This document shows positions 32,608 to 39,912 of a DNA stretch of 64,000 nucleotides, piece by piece; within the stretch, counting starts at the first letter, position 1; each line of letters starts with the position of its first letter. The translations under genes were made by a program, and so were the position numbers. The notes beneath the pieces were generated by a model. That model was not told the origin of the DNA and did not search any database. It saw only the letters and a list, made by a program, of their open reading frames with translations. The DNA lies in NCBI RefSeq assembly GCF_002797495.1, contig NZ_PGEZ01000002.1, positions 620,001 to 684,000 on the forward strand. Direction: 5' to 3'. The stretch is from Mumia flava. GTDB lineage: Bacteria; Actinomycetota; Actinomycetes; Propionibacteriales; Nocardioidaceae.

Positions 32608-33185
32608 GAGTCCTCCGTCCACGTGTAGTCCGTCACCAGCCAGACCCCGCCGGCCGCGGTGAGGGTGACGTCGATCATGGTCCGCGGGTCGCCCTCGAGC
32701 GGCTCGCGGGTCCCCGCCGACTCGACCTCCATCGACGCGGTGTCCGAGCACACGGCGAGCGCGAGCATGGTGTCGCTCGACTCCGCCGCGTCGACCTCGA
32801 GCACGTTCGTGCCGACGAGCCGCGAGTCGGCGTCGCGGAAGGACCGCGCGATCGCGCGCATCTGGTCCTCGACCGGGGGCGAGGCGTTGCGCCGGACCAA
32901 GGGACCGACACGCGTCGTCTCGTACATCCGGCGGCGCCCCTCCTCGAAGGCGACGTACGTCTCGAGCGCGGGGCCGTACTCGTCGTCCACCGCGGGCAGC
33001 TCGGTGATCTCCAGGCCCGGGTAGCTCGTCCGGATCGATCCCGCATCGTCGGTGGGCGTCGAGGTCGCGCTGGTCGTGGCGCCGCCGATCGTGATCTCGT
33101 CGTCCCCGGCCTCGTCTCCGCCGCACGAGGAGAGCACGAGCACAGCCGAGAACGTGACCAGGACGGCCCGAGGCGTCGGTCTCAC
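32601..33185 (-). CDS. Small lipoprotein of unknown function
   Basis: Predicted lipoprotein of 194 aa: a hydrophobic signal ends in lipobox LVLSSC (Cys21), then an acidic Thr-rich linker. The mature domain looks like the NTF2-like/Mce-associated type (alternating helices and strands ending in TAAGGVWLVTDYTWTEDSC), but I cannot confirm a family. GTG 33185 was chosen for its GGAGGAG ribosome site and because the signal peptide begins there; the frame is open much further upstream. It is first gene of an overlapping pair with the secreted protein at 31606-32607. Confidence 0.75.
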   Translation of the reverse strand: MRPTPRAVLVTFSAVLVLSSCGGDEAGDDEITIGGATTSATSTPTDDAGSIRTSYPGLEITELPAVDDEYGPALETYVAFEEGRRRMYETTRVGPLVRRNASPPVEDQMRAIARSFRDADSRLVGTNVLEVDAAESSDTMLALAVCSDTASMEVESAGTREPLEGDPRTMIDVTLTAAGGVWLVTDYTWTEDSC

Positions 33186-33265
33186 GAGGCTCCTCCGGGG
33201 GACGGGGGTACGCAGGAGCGAGTATGCCTCACGTCGAGCCACGCCGTCCGCACCCGGCCGACGAG

Positions 33266-33841
33266 TCAGCCCTTCGCCGCCTTCGCGGCCGCCTTCTGCT
33301 CCTTCTTGAACGCCCGGACCTCGCCGAGCGTGGTGGCGTCGACGACGTCGGCGATCGAGCGTCGCGAGCCCGGCTCGCCGTACGCCCCCGCGGCCTCGCG
33401 CCACCCGGCCGGCTCCACCCCGCGCTGCTTGCCGAGCAGCGCGAGGAAGATGCGCGCCTTCTGGTCGCCGAATCCCGGCAGCGCCTTCAAGCGCGTGAGG
33501 ACCGTGCGGCCGTCCGGGTCGCCATCGGTCCAGATCCGGGTCACGTCGCCGTCGTACTCGTCGACGACCAGCTGGGCCAGCGCCTGGATCCGCTTCGCCA
33601 TCGCCCCCGGGTAGCGGTGCACGGCCGGCGGCGTCGAGCACAGAGTGGTGAAAGCGTCGGGATCGGCCTCGGCGATCGTGGTGACGTCGAACGAGCCCAT
33701 CCGCTCGGCGATCTTGTGCGGTCCGGCGAACGCGGCCTCCATCGGGTACTGCTGGTCGAGCAGCATCCCGGTCAGCAGCGCGAAGGGGTCGGAGTCCAGG
33801 AGTCGGTCGGCCTCGGCATCGCCGACGAGGTGCAGGGTCAT
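33266..33841 (-). CDS. HhH-GPD-type DNA base-excision repair protein
   Basis: DNA glycosylase-like protein of 191 aa in the HhH-GPD superfamily. LLDQQYPMEAAFAGPHKIAE near residue 30 is the conserved N-terminal helix pair, and LPGFGDQKARIFLALLGK near residue 125 is the helix-hairpin-helix. The C-terminus is Lys/Ala-rich. The first 28 codons and 26 bp of leader are duplicated 1.4 kb upstream as part of a 110-bp direct repeat, so a small DNA island has been inserted at this gene's 5' end while leaving the gene intact. Its current promoter region is therefore partly island-derived. Confidence 0.87.
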   Translation of the reverse strand: MTLHLVGDAEADRLLDSDPFALLTGMLLDQQYPMEAAFAGPHKIAERMGSFDVTTIAEADPDAFTTLCSTPPAVHRYPGAMAKRIQALAQLVVDEYDGDVTRIWTDGDPDGRTVLTRLKALPGFGDQKARIFLALLGKQRGVEPAGWREAAGAYGEPGSRRSIADVVDATTLGEVRAFKKEQKAAAKAAKG

Positions 33842-33867
33842 GCTCCGATGATCGCATCCTCGGGCCG
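33758..33867. repeat. 110-bp direct repeat, left copy (candidate attachment site)
   Basis: This copy matches 35196-35305 in 109 of 110 positions. It covers the first 28 codons of the HhH-GPD gene and 26 bp upstream of its ATG. The single difference (G at 33836, C at 35274) is silent, in codon 2. The two copies bound the low-GC island. Confidence 0.9.
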
Positions 33868-34265
33868 AGAGCTGGTCAGTCGGCGAACGCGATACGCGAC
33901 ACCGGACGCTGTCCGGAAGAAGGTGGAACACCAAGTGACCAGGCGCGCGCCGCGTTCGCACTGCCACCGAAACGTCGGCGGACGATGCGAGCACGAACCA
34001 GGCGAGGTGGGTCGACTAACTTCGCCTCTTCTGCGTCAGCGCGGCCACCGTGCAGACGAAGATCGCCGTCCAGCAACACCGGCACCCCCCGTCGGGGGTA
34101 GCTCGGAATGATCGCCCACTCAGCGACGACGTGAAGGCGGGCGAACGAGAGGGAGAAGATGCCTGCATAGGTCGTCGCCGTGCCGGCGACCGCTGCCCAC
34201 AAGCGCCCCGGACTCGGTGTTGATCGACCAAGTGCGGGGCCCACTTGCGGCTGTGGAGACTGAGC
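33868..34265. other. Island DNA without a confident gene
   Basis: About 400 bp between the left repeat and the antitoxin-like gene. A minus-strand frame of 122 codons (33876-34244) is open but shows no recognisable domain and weak codon bias. Hairpins are present at 33902-33916 (CCGGAC-GCT-GTCCGG) and 34229-34247. I see no integrase, transposase or further gene. Confidence 0.5.
34229..34247 (-). terminator. Hairpin after the antitoxin-like gene
   Basis: CAAGTG and CACTTG arms around a 7-nt GC-rich loop lie 18 nt downstream of the stop codon of the 187-aa gene. This is a candidate terminator of the island operon. Confidence 0.4.
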
Positions 34266-34829
34266 TCAGTGCTCCACCTCCTCGAGCTTGTGCCTGAACA
34301 CCTCGGCTACCTTGCGGGGCTCGTCGCCGTGCTGCACGTGAGCCTCGAACTTGGAGGCAGCGTCACCCAGGAACACGACGAGCTCGGCGTTCTGCGGCAT
34401 CGCGTCCTTGAGGGCTGCGACCACGAAGTTCCGCGGCTCACGGTCTGCCTTCGGGAGGCCGTGAAGAGCCAGGCCGTAGCCCGGCCCGCTTGACGCAACC
34501 CGCCCCTTAACGACCCTCTCCCCGAGCGATCCCCCCGCCGACTTCGCCGCTCCGTACTTCTTCGACGCCGCCTGACCGCTCACCCCGAGCAGGTCTCCGA
34601 TCAGTGCCCACGACATGTTGTTCTCGCGAGCTTCGGCCACGGCCTCGGCGAGGTCCCGCTCGGCGAACCCGCGCCGCATCACGGCGTGCATGAGCTTGTG
34701 CCGGTAGTTCTTCTCCGCCCGCTCGTAGTCCTCCTCCGTCGGCTCGTAGTTCTCGATGGAACCTGCGAGCTCGTCTGCTCGAGCGATCAGCTCGTCCATA
34801 CTCATCGGCATCTGCATCACCTCACTCAC
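34266..34829 (-). CDS. Helix-turn-helix antitoxin-like protein (island)
   Basis: Protein of 187 aa. A charged N-terminal helical region (about 10-75) is followed by a compact helix-turn-helix, MSWALIGDLLGVSGQAASKK (about 75-94), of the kind seen in small actinobacterial antitoxins. The C-terminal 90 residues are unassigned. Its ATG overlaps the stop of the preceding small gene by 4 bp (ATGA), so both are translated together. Base composition is lower in GC than the flanking genes and the pair sits inside a direct-repeat-bounded island. A toxin-antitoxin role is inferred from the pairing and the helix-turn-helix, not shown. Confidence 0.65.
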   Translation of the reverse strand: MSEVMQMPMSMDELIARADELAGSIENYEPTEEDYERAEKNYRHKLMHAVMRRGFAERDLAEAVAEARENNMSWALIGDLLGVSGQAASKKYGAAKSAGGSLGERVVKGRVASSGPGYGLALHGLPKADREPRNFVVAALKDAMPQNAELVVFLGDAASKFEAHVQHGDEPRKVAEVFRHKLEEVEH

Positions 34830-35107
34830 GGGAGTTGCGCCCTGCGGCGCACGGCTTTGGTTAGGAAGTTGGCGTGGATCAGGACCGAGCCGAGCTCGTC
34901 GGACTCGGCGTAGCCGAGCTCAATCGGTCGACCATCGGAGGGAAGGAAGTGAACCTCGATCAGTACCCCTGACTCCGTCTCGTACGGTCGACCCAATGCT
35001 GGTGTCTGCGCCGCCGCTCGAATCTGATCTGCCGTCAAGCCGTGCTTGAAGCCCGACGACCGAACGATGGGCGGATGCCCATCCATGTCTACTTTAGACT
35101 CGTCCAT
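34826..35107 (-). CDS. Small toxin-like protein (island)
   Basis: Protein of 93 aa. The central KHGLTADQIRAAAQTP, the strand-rich GVLIEVHFLPSDGRPIELGY and the end SVLIHANFLTKAVRRR follow the pattern of a common small actinobacterial family. Those relatives (KHGI...DI, LLEVGV, VVIHAM, R.K near the C-terminus) are encoded next to helix-turn-helix partners and are usually annotated as BrnT/RelE-like toxins. It is the first gene of the overlapping pair, with start ATG 35107 after GACGAGG. A palindrome upstream may be the operator. Assignment is by pattern memory and needs a profile search. Confidence 0.6.
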   Translation of the reverse strand: MDESKVDMDGHPPIVRSSGFKHGLTADQIRAAAQTPALGRPYETESGVLIEVHFLPSDGRPIELGYAESDELGSVLIHANFLTKAVRRRAQLP

Positions 35108-35138
35108 GCCACCTCGTCAAACATAGGTTTCATCGCTT

Positions 35139-35154
35139 CACTGTAATTCCAGTG
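35139..35154. promoter_or_regulatory. Palindrome upstream of the island operon
   Basis: CACTGTAATTCCAGTG is a 16-bp inverted repeat with one mismatched pair, about 32 bp upstream of the toxin-like start. On the minus strand TTACAG inside it and TATGTT nearer the gene could serve as -35 and -10. This is the position expected for autoregulation by a toxin-antitoxin complex. Confidence 0.5.
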
Positions 35155-35183
35155 GACAAGCGTGTCGAGGTGAACCCTTCCTG

Positions 35184-35279
35184 CTAACGCTTCTTGAGCA
35201 GCATCCCGGTCAGCAGCGCGAAGGGGTCGGAGTCCAGGAGTCGGTCGGCCTCGGCATCGCCGACGAGGTGCAGCGTCAT
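35184..35279 (-). pseudogene. Truncated duplicate of the HhH-GPD gene 5' end
   Basis: From an ATG at 35279 the frame encodes 28 residues identical to the N-terminus of the HhH-GPD protein, then three unrelated codons and a TAG. It is the right-hand repeat copy read as protein and is presumably non-functional. Confidence 0.85.
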
Positions 35280-35305
35280 GCTCCGATGATCGCATCCTCG
35301 GGCCG
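35196..35305. repeat. 110-bp direct repeat, right copy (candidate attachment site)
   Basis: Same orientation as 33758-33867 with one mismatch in 110. The period between copies is 1438 bp. Sequence to the right of it returns to the high GC of the chromosome. Confidence 0.9.
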
Positions 35306-35319
35306 GCACCCGCGTCGAG

Positions 35320-35362
35320 CGACGAGACATCTCGCCCACACGGCGGTCCAAAGGTCTCGTCG
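35320..35362 (-). terminator. Hairpin downstream of the fluoride-channel operon
   Basis: Perfect 9-bp arms CGACGAGAC / GTCTCGTCG around a 25-nt loop, lying 19 nt beyond the stop of the last crcB-like gene and outside the island. Confidence 0.5.
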
Positions 35363-35381
35363 TTGCCGACGGTGGACGGAC

Positions 35382-35750
35382 TCAGCCGAAGACTGCGTCG
35401 CCGAGAGCGAGCCCGGCGGCCGCGGCAGCGATCGCGAGCAGCAGCGTGCCGAAGGCGTTGACGAGCGCGCGGCGCACGTCACCGGCCTGGACGAGGCGGA
35501 CCGTCTCGGTCGTCGCCGTCGAGAACGTCGTGAACCCGCCGCAGAACCCGATCGCGACCACGCGGTACGCGTCGCCCTCCAGGCCGGTGACCGCGAGCCC
35601 GATCACGAACGAGCCGACGACGTTCACCGCGATCGTCCCGACCGGGAGCACCGTCGGCCATCGTGCGCGGATCGACTGGTCGGTGACGAACCGCCCCGCC
35701 GCACCCACGGCCCCGCCGAGGCAGACCAGGAGGAACGCCGCCGCGCTCAT
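35382..35750 (-). CDS. crcB: CrcB/Fluc-family fluoride channel subunit
   Basis: Four-helix membrane protein of 122 aa that exports fluoride as a dimer. GGAVGAAGRFVTD (helix 1 end), GTIAVNVVGSFVIGL (with the conserved Asn) and GFCGGFTTFSTATTE (the Phe-box and TM3 break) are all present. The ATG overlaps the stop of the other crcB copy by 4 bp. Paired adjacent copies in Gram-positive bacteria usually encode opposite-topology subunits of one heterodimer. Confidence 0.92.
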   Translation of the reverse strand: MSAAAFLLVCLGGAVGAAGRFVTDQSIRARWPTVLPVGTIAVNVVGSFVIGLAVTGLEGDAYRVVAIGFCGGFTTFSTATTETVRLVQAGDVRRALVNAFGTLLLAIAAAAAGLALGDAVFG

Positions 35751-36220
35751 GCCCGGTCTCCGTCGACGTCGGCGGCGTCGGGATCCGTCGGCAGCGCGAC
35801 CGCACGGCGCCGGTGGTGCAGCCGCGCACCCAGCAGCACGCCGAGGACGCATGCCACGAACCCGACGACCACTGTCCCCAGGGCGTACGCGAGCGCGAGT
35901 CCGCTCTTCCCCGCGTCGAGCAGGTCGGTGACCTCGAGCGCCAGGCTGGAGTACGTCGTGAAGCCGCCGAGCACACCCGTACCCAGTCCGAGGCGCCACC
36001 GTCGCCGACCCGGTGTCTCGTCGCCGGAGCGGATCAGCGCCTCCAGCAGCAGACCGAGGGCGAAGGCGCCGAGCAGGTTCGCGGTCAGCGTCGCCACCGG
36101 CAGGGCGTCAGGGTCGTGGGGCCACCACACCGCGAGGCCCGCGCGGGCGGCCGTTCCGAGGAACCCTCCGAGCGCGACGACCAGCACGAGTCCCGGCACC
36201 CGGTGGTGGGGCCGGCTCAC
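35747..36220 (-). CDS. crcB: CrcB/Fluc-family fluoride channel subunit (second copy)
   Basis: Fluoride channel subunit of 157 aa, longer than its partner because of a polar C-terminal tail (LHHRRRAVALPTDPDAADVD). Family motifs: GGFLGTAARAGL, TLTANLLGAFALGL and GVLGGFTTYSSLALE. It overlaps the universal stress protein gene and the other crcB by 4 bp each. The arginine-rich end next to the last helix would be expected to stay in the cytoplasm. No fluoride riboswitch was recognised upstream of the operon. Confidence 0.9.
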   Translation of the reverse strand: MSRPHHRVPGLVLVVALGGFLGTAARAGLAVWWPHDPDALPVATLTANLLGAFALGLLLEALIRSGDETPGRRRWRLGLGTGVLGGFTTYSSLALEVTDLLDAGKSGLALAYALGTVVVGFVACVLGVLLGARLHHRRRAVALPTDPDAADVDGDRA

Positions 36221-36741
36221 GCGCCGCCCTCGGGCCCGTCGCCCGGACGGCGCTGCGGGACGACCAGCACCGGACGCAGCTGGCTGTGAGCGAGCCGGCC
36301 GGCGACCGAGCCACCGATCAGCTCGTTCATCCAGCCGCTGATGCCCGGCCGCCGCGTCCCGACGGCGATCACACAGGCGTCCACCTCCTCGGCGACGGCA
36401 GCCAGCCCGTGCACGACCTCGCCGACCACGTACCGCAGCTGCCAGGAGACGCCGGCGTCCACGAGCAGCGGGCTCAGCCGCTCGATCATCGCCCGCTCCG
36501 CCGCGACCACGGCCTCGTCGGTCTCGTCGGGGTCGAGCGGCGTCGTGATCAAGGCCCCGGGCTCGTCGCTGACGATCGTGCGGGACCCGTCCACCCAGAC
36601 GCAGACCAGTCCTGTCCGCATGGCGGCCGAGATCCGCGCCGCCGCCCGTACGACCACCGGGTTCTGGTCGTGATCCACGCCGAGGACGACCGGGCGGCTA
36701 CGCGGGCCGTCGGACCACGGATGGGGCCGCGAGACACTCAC
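36217..36741 (-). CDS. Universal stress protein (single UspA domain)
   Basis: Cytoplasmic 174-aa UspA-fold protein. VVLGVDHDQNPVVV opens the domain, and VIAVGTRRPG followed by GGSVAGRLAHSQ is the ATP-binding G-x2-G-x9-G-S/T type loop. GTG 36741 overlaps the stop of the LLM oxidoreductase gene (GTGA), and its own stop overlaps the crcB start (ATGA). It thus sits in the middle of a four-gene chain whose members all overlap by 4 bp. Confidence 0.87.
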   Translation of the reverse strand: MSVSRPHPWSDGPRSRPVVLGVDHDQNPVVVRAAARISAAMRTGLVCVWVDGSRTIVSDEPGALITTPLDPDETDEAVVAAERAMIERLSPLLVDAGVSWQLRYVVGEVVHGLAAVAEEVDACVIAVGTRRPGISGWMNELIGGSVAGRLAHSQLRPVLVVPQRRPGDGPEGGA

Positions 36742-37619
36742 GTCGCGCGCCCGTCCCGTGCCGTCGCGACCTGCTCGCGGACGGCCGGCGCGACCTCGCG
36801 GGCGTACCGGCTCAGCAGCTCGGGGTCGTCGGTCCCGAGCACGAAGCTGGAGATGCCGTCCCGCAGCGCAAGCTCCGCGACCTGCTCGGGCCAGTCCGCG
36901 ACCGTGCCGTGGAGGCCGTCGCCGACCACGTTCAGCATGCGGCGGATCGCCCGCGGGTCGCGTCCCGCCTCCACCGCGGCCGCGTCGATGCGCTCGTTGC
37001 CCGCACCGAGGTCGAGGTCGCGCGCGAACCCGAGGCTGGGCAGCCACCCGTCCGCCTTCCGACCGACCAGCGTCAGCATCCGTGGCCCGTAGGCCCCCAG
37101 AACGATCGGTACGTCGTGCGCCGGCGCGGGGCCACGCTTGGCCCCGTCCAACCGGTGGAACTCCCCCGGCACCTTCAACGGGCGGCGGTCCGTGGTGTCC
37201 CAGATCCCACGGACCACGTCGATCGCCTCGCCCAGCGCCTGCACGGCCTCACCTGCCGAGAGCCGGGTGCCTCCCATCGCCACGATCGCGTCCCAGAACG
37301 CCCCTGCGCCGAGAGCCAGCTCCGTCCGCCCGCCGCTGAGCAGGTCCAGGCTCGCCACCGATCGCGCGAGCACGGCCGGCTGGCGCAGCGGCAGGTTCAG
37401 GACGTTGCCCGACAGCCGGACACGCCGCGTACGCGCGGCGACGTACGACAGCAGGGTCCAGGTGTCGAGGAAGCGTGGTTGGTACGGGTGGTCCTGGAAG
37501 GTGACGAGGTCGAGGCCGGCGTCCTCGCAGTGCACCGCCAGCGCGACCACGGCGGCGGGGTCGGCGTTGCTCGGCGTCAGGAACGCCCCGAAGGAGAGCT
37601 CGTGTCCGTAGTCCGGCAC
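36738..37619 (-). CDS. LLM-class flavin-dependent oxidoreductase
   Basis: Luciferase-like/F420- or FMN-dependent oxidoreductase of 293 aa. FQDHPYQPRFLDTW (about residue 42), SGGRTELALGAGAFWD (about residue 105) and VPIVLGAYGPRMLTLVGRKA are the TIM-barrel motifs. GTG 37619 follows a GAGGAGGTCC ribosome site. It is first in the operon with the stress protein and the fluoride channels. Cofactor (FMN versus F420) cannot be told from sequence alone, and the link to fluoride is unexplained. Confidence 0.87.
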   Translation of the reverse strand: MPDYGHELSFGAFLTPSNADPAAVVALAVHCEDAGLDLVTFQDHPYQPRFLDTWTLLSYVAARTRRVRLSGNVLNLPLRQPAVLARSVASLDLLSGGRTELALGAGAFWDAIVAMGGTRLSAGEAVQALGEAIDVVRGIWDTTDRRPLKVPGEFHRLDGAKRGPAPAHDVPIVLGAYGPRMLTLVGRKADGWLPSLGFARDLDLGAGNERIDAAAVEAGRDPRAIRRMLNVVGDGLHGTVADWPEQVAELALRDGISSFVLGTDDPELLSRYAREVAPAVREQVATARDGRAT

Positions 37620-37648
37620 CGCGGACCTCCTCGCTCGGCTCGGTCGGC

Positions 37649-38152
37649 TCAGGACCCCGCGACGTGGTTGTCGGGGCCGGTGACGTCCACCTGGGGAGAG
37701 CCGCCGAACGAGACGTCGTTGCGCGCCCCCTCGACGTCGATCTCACGCACCTGGTCGACGTTCACCTCGTTCTCGTCGCCCTCGACCGACAGGTCGTCGG
37801 TGGCCTCGATGCTGACGGTCGCTCCGGTCGCGGAGACGTCGACGTCCTCGCAGGAGCCCGTGATCGCGACGCTCGTCGCAGCGCGGACGTCGATCTCGCC
37901 CCCACCGTCGCAGTGCACGCGCGCGGCCTCGGAGGAGGTGACGTCGTGCTCCTGGTCGGGCCCGATCGTGATCTCGTCGCCCGGCTCGCCCGGGTCGCCG
38001 TCGTCGGTGGCCGTGCCTGCGTCGGTCGGCACGGCCGACGCCGGTGACGGTGCAGCGTCCTCGGTGACGTCATCCGCCTCGGCGCAGCCGGCCAGCACCG
38101 CCAGGACCATCACCGCCGCTGCTCCGAGCCCCGCCGTACGCCGTCCCACCAT
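37649..38152 (-). CDS. Lipoprotein with DUF3060-like domain
   Basis: Predicted lipoprotein of 167 aa: hydrophobic signal with lipobox VLAGC (about Cys23), an acidic Pro/Thr linker, then a repetitive beta-strand domain with short Val/Asp/Ile repeats (VSIEATDDLSVEGDENEVNV and similar). This resembles the DUF3060 domain found in actinobacterial lipoproteins, whose function is unknown. ATG 38152 is the first Met that gives a signal peptide. A TACGGT -10 box lies about 50 nt upstream. It is transcribed alone. Confidence 0.72.
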   Translation of the reverse strand: MVGRRTAGLGAAAVMVLAVLAGCAEADDVTEDAAPSPASAVPTDAGTATDDGDPGEPGDEITIGPDQEHDVTSSEAARVHCDGGGEIDVRAATSVAITGSCEDVDVSATGATVSIEATDDLSVEGDENEVNVDQVREIDVEGARNDVSFGGSPQVDVTGPDNHVAGS

Positions 38153-38255
38153 CGTTCGCCCCCTCGTCCGCTCTCGCTCAGCGTCTGCTGCGCTCGCCCG
38201 CCACCGTACCGGCGCGCGGGCCACCACGCCGCTCGCCCTCGCCTAGACTCGGGCC

Positions 38256-38738
38256 GTGGTCGCGCACGTGCTCTCGCTCAGTCAGGATGTCGCCGCACCG
38301 CCCGAACGGGTGTGGGAGGTGCTCACCGACCTGCCCGGCACGGCCGCCGTGCTGACCGGCGTCACCCGGATCGAGGTCCTCACCGACGGTCCCTACGCCG
38401 TGGGCACCCGCTGGCGCGAGACCCGCCGGGTGTTCGGGCGCGAGGAGACGCAGGAGATGTGGGTCGGCGCAGTCGACCCGCCACGGTCCACCGTCGTCCG
38501 CGCCCGAGCCGGCGGCATCGACTACGACACGACGTTCACGCTCGAGCCTTCGGGAGCGGGCACCGCACTGACGATGGAGTTCCGCGGGGAGGACACGAGC
38601 ACCAGCCGGCTCAAGCGGCTCGTGGAGACGTTGACCGCGCCGCTCGGACGGTCGGTGACGCGCAAGATCATGCGCCGCGACCTGGAGGACATCGCAGCCG
38701 CAGCCGAGGGCCGTCCGTCGGAGAACGCCGGGTCCTGA
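38256..38738 (+). CDS. SRPBCC-family (START-like) protein
   Basis: Soluble 160-aa protein with the helix-grip fold of the polyketide cyclase/START superfamily, a hydrophobic-ligand pocket. SQDVAAPPERVWEVLTDLPG at the N-terminus and the closing amphipathic helix (about 125-155) are typical. The ligand is unknown. GTG 38256 lies 6 nt after TAGACT (38244-38249), indicating a leaderless message. Confidence 0.8.
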   Translation: MVAHVLSLSQDVAAPPERVWEVLTDLPGTAAVLTGVTRIEVLTDGPYAVGTRWRETRRVFGREETQEMWVGAVDPPRSTVVRARAGGIDYDTTFTLEPSGAGTALTMEFRGEDTSTSRLKRLVETLTAPLGRSVTRKIMRRDLEDIAAAAEGRPSENAGS

Positions 38739-38762
38739 CGCCCGTCTCGGCCGCCGGGCGGC

Positions 38763-39866
38763 TCAGCCGCCTGCGCGGCCGGTCGATGCGGCCCTGGCCG
38801 CCTCGGCCTCCGCCTTGGCGTCCTCCACGGCTGCCTGGGCCTGCTCCGCGGCCGCGACGGCAGCATCCTCCGCGTCGGCGTCGGCGATCGCGCTCTCGGC
38901 CTCGGCTGCGCCGGCCGCGACCGTGGGATCCTCGTCGTCGGGTCCGGTCTCGGCCCCTCCCGACCCGGCGAGCTGGCGCGGGAAGGCGCTCGCGGGACGC
39001 TCGTGGTCGCTGAAGGCCGAGGTGATCGTGCGGACCGCCTCGGTGAGCTCGCCCGGGATGACCCAGAACGTGTTGTTCTCGCCGCCCGCGAGGTCGGGCA
39101 GCACCTCGAGGTACTTGTAGGCGAGCACCTTCGGGTCGGCGTCGTTGCGGTGCACGGCCTGGAAGACCCGCTCGACGGCCTTCGCCTCGCCGTCGGCGCG
39201 CAGGATCGCGGCCTGCTGGTCGCCCTGAGCGATCAGGATCTCCTGCTGCCGGCTTCCCTCCGCACTGAGGATCTTCGCCTGTCGCTCGCCCTCGGCATGG
39301 AGGATCACCGCCCGCTTGTCGCGCTCGGCGCGCATCTGCTTCTCCATCGCCTCCTTGATCGTCGACGGCGGATCGATGGCCTTGATCTCGACGCGGTTCA
39401 CCCGGATCCCCCACTTGCCGGTGGCGTCGTCCAGCACCTCCCTCAGCCGCGCGTTGATCTCCTCGCGCGAGGTCAGGGTGCGCTCGAGGTCCATCGACCC
39501 GATCACGTTGCGCAGCGTCGTGACGGTCAGCTGGTCGATCGCCTGGAGGTAGTTCGCCACCTCGTACGCGGCGGCCCGCGGATCCGTGATCGTGTAGTAG
39601 AGGACGGTGTCGATGTTGACCACGAGGTTGTCCTCGGTGATGACCGGCTGCGGACGCGACGACGCGACCTGCTCGCGGACGTCGAGCTTGGTGTTGACGC
39701 GGTCCACGAGAGGGATGATGAAGTTCAGGCCCGGTTGCAGGGTCGCGCGGTAGCGACCGAAGCGCTCGATGTTGTAGCGGCGGGCCTGCGGCACCACCCT
39801 CACGGCCGACAGCGCGATGAAGGCGACCAGGACGGCCGCGATGATCAACGGGACGATGAGTTCCAT
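38763..39866 (-). CDS. SPFH/Band-7 (stomatin-like) membrane protein
   Basis: Stomatin/prohibitin-domain protein of 367 aa: one N-terminal membrane helix (ELIVPLIIAAVLVAFIAL), an SPFH domain (RRYNIERFGRYRATLQPGLN onward), a coiled-coil region with repeated GERQAKILSAEGSRQQEILI-type heptads (about 200-240), and an Ala/Glu/Asp-rich tail. Such proteins organise membrane microdomains. ATG 39866 follows GAGGAG. The NfeD-like gene lies 46 bp upstream in the same direction, the usual two-gene operon of this family. Confidence 0.9.
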   Translation of the reverse strand: MELIVPLIIAAVLVAFIALSAVRVVPQARRYNIERFGRYRATLQPGLNFIIPLVDRVNTKLDVREQVASSRPQPVITEDNLVVNIDTVLYYTITDPRAAAYEVANYLQAIDQLTVTTLRNVIGSMDLERTLTSREEINARLREVLDDATGKWGIRVNRVEIKAIDPPSTIKEAMEKQMRAERDKRAVILHAEGERQAKILSAEGSRQQEILIAQGDQQAAILRADGEAKAVERVFQAVHRNDADPKVLAYKYLEVLPDLAGGENNTFWVIPGELTEAVRTITSAFSDHERPASAFPRQLAGSGGAETGPDDEDPTVAAGAAEAESAIADADAEDAAVAAAEQAQAAVEDAKAEAEAARAASTGRAGG

Positions 39867-39912
39867 CGGGACTCCTCTCTGCGACGAGTTCCCCGCCCGG
39901 TCCGGGGGGTCG

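Noticed and set aside
33876-34244. 122-codon minus-strand frame in the island
   Set aside because: No domain, no clear ribosome site, contains hairpins; kept only as a note in the island description.
33868-35195. Integrase, transposase or phage gene in the repeat-bounded island
   Set aside because: Read in all frames; nothing resembling a tyrosine or serine recombinase or transposase was found.
37620-37648. Possible fluoride riboswitch before the crcB operon
   Set aside because: Only 29 bp separate the operon from the next gene, too short for the structure, and no crcB-motif sequence is visible.
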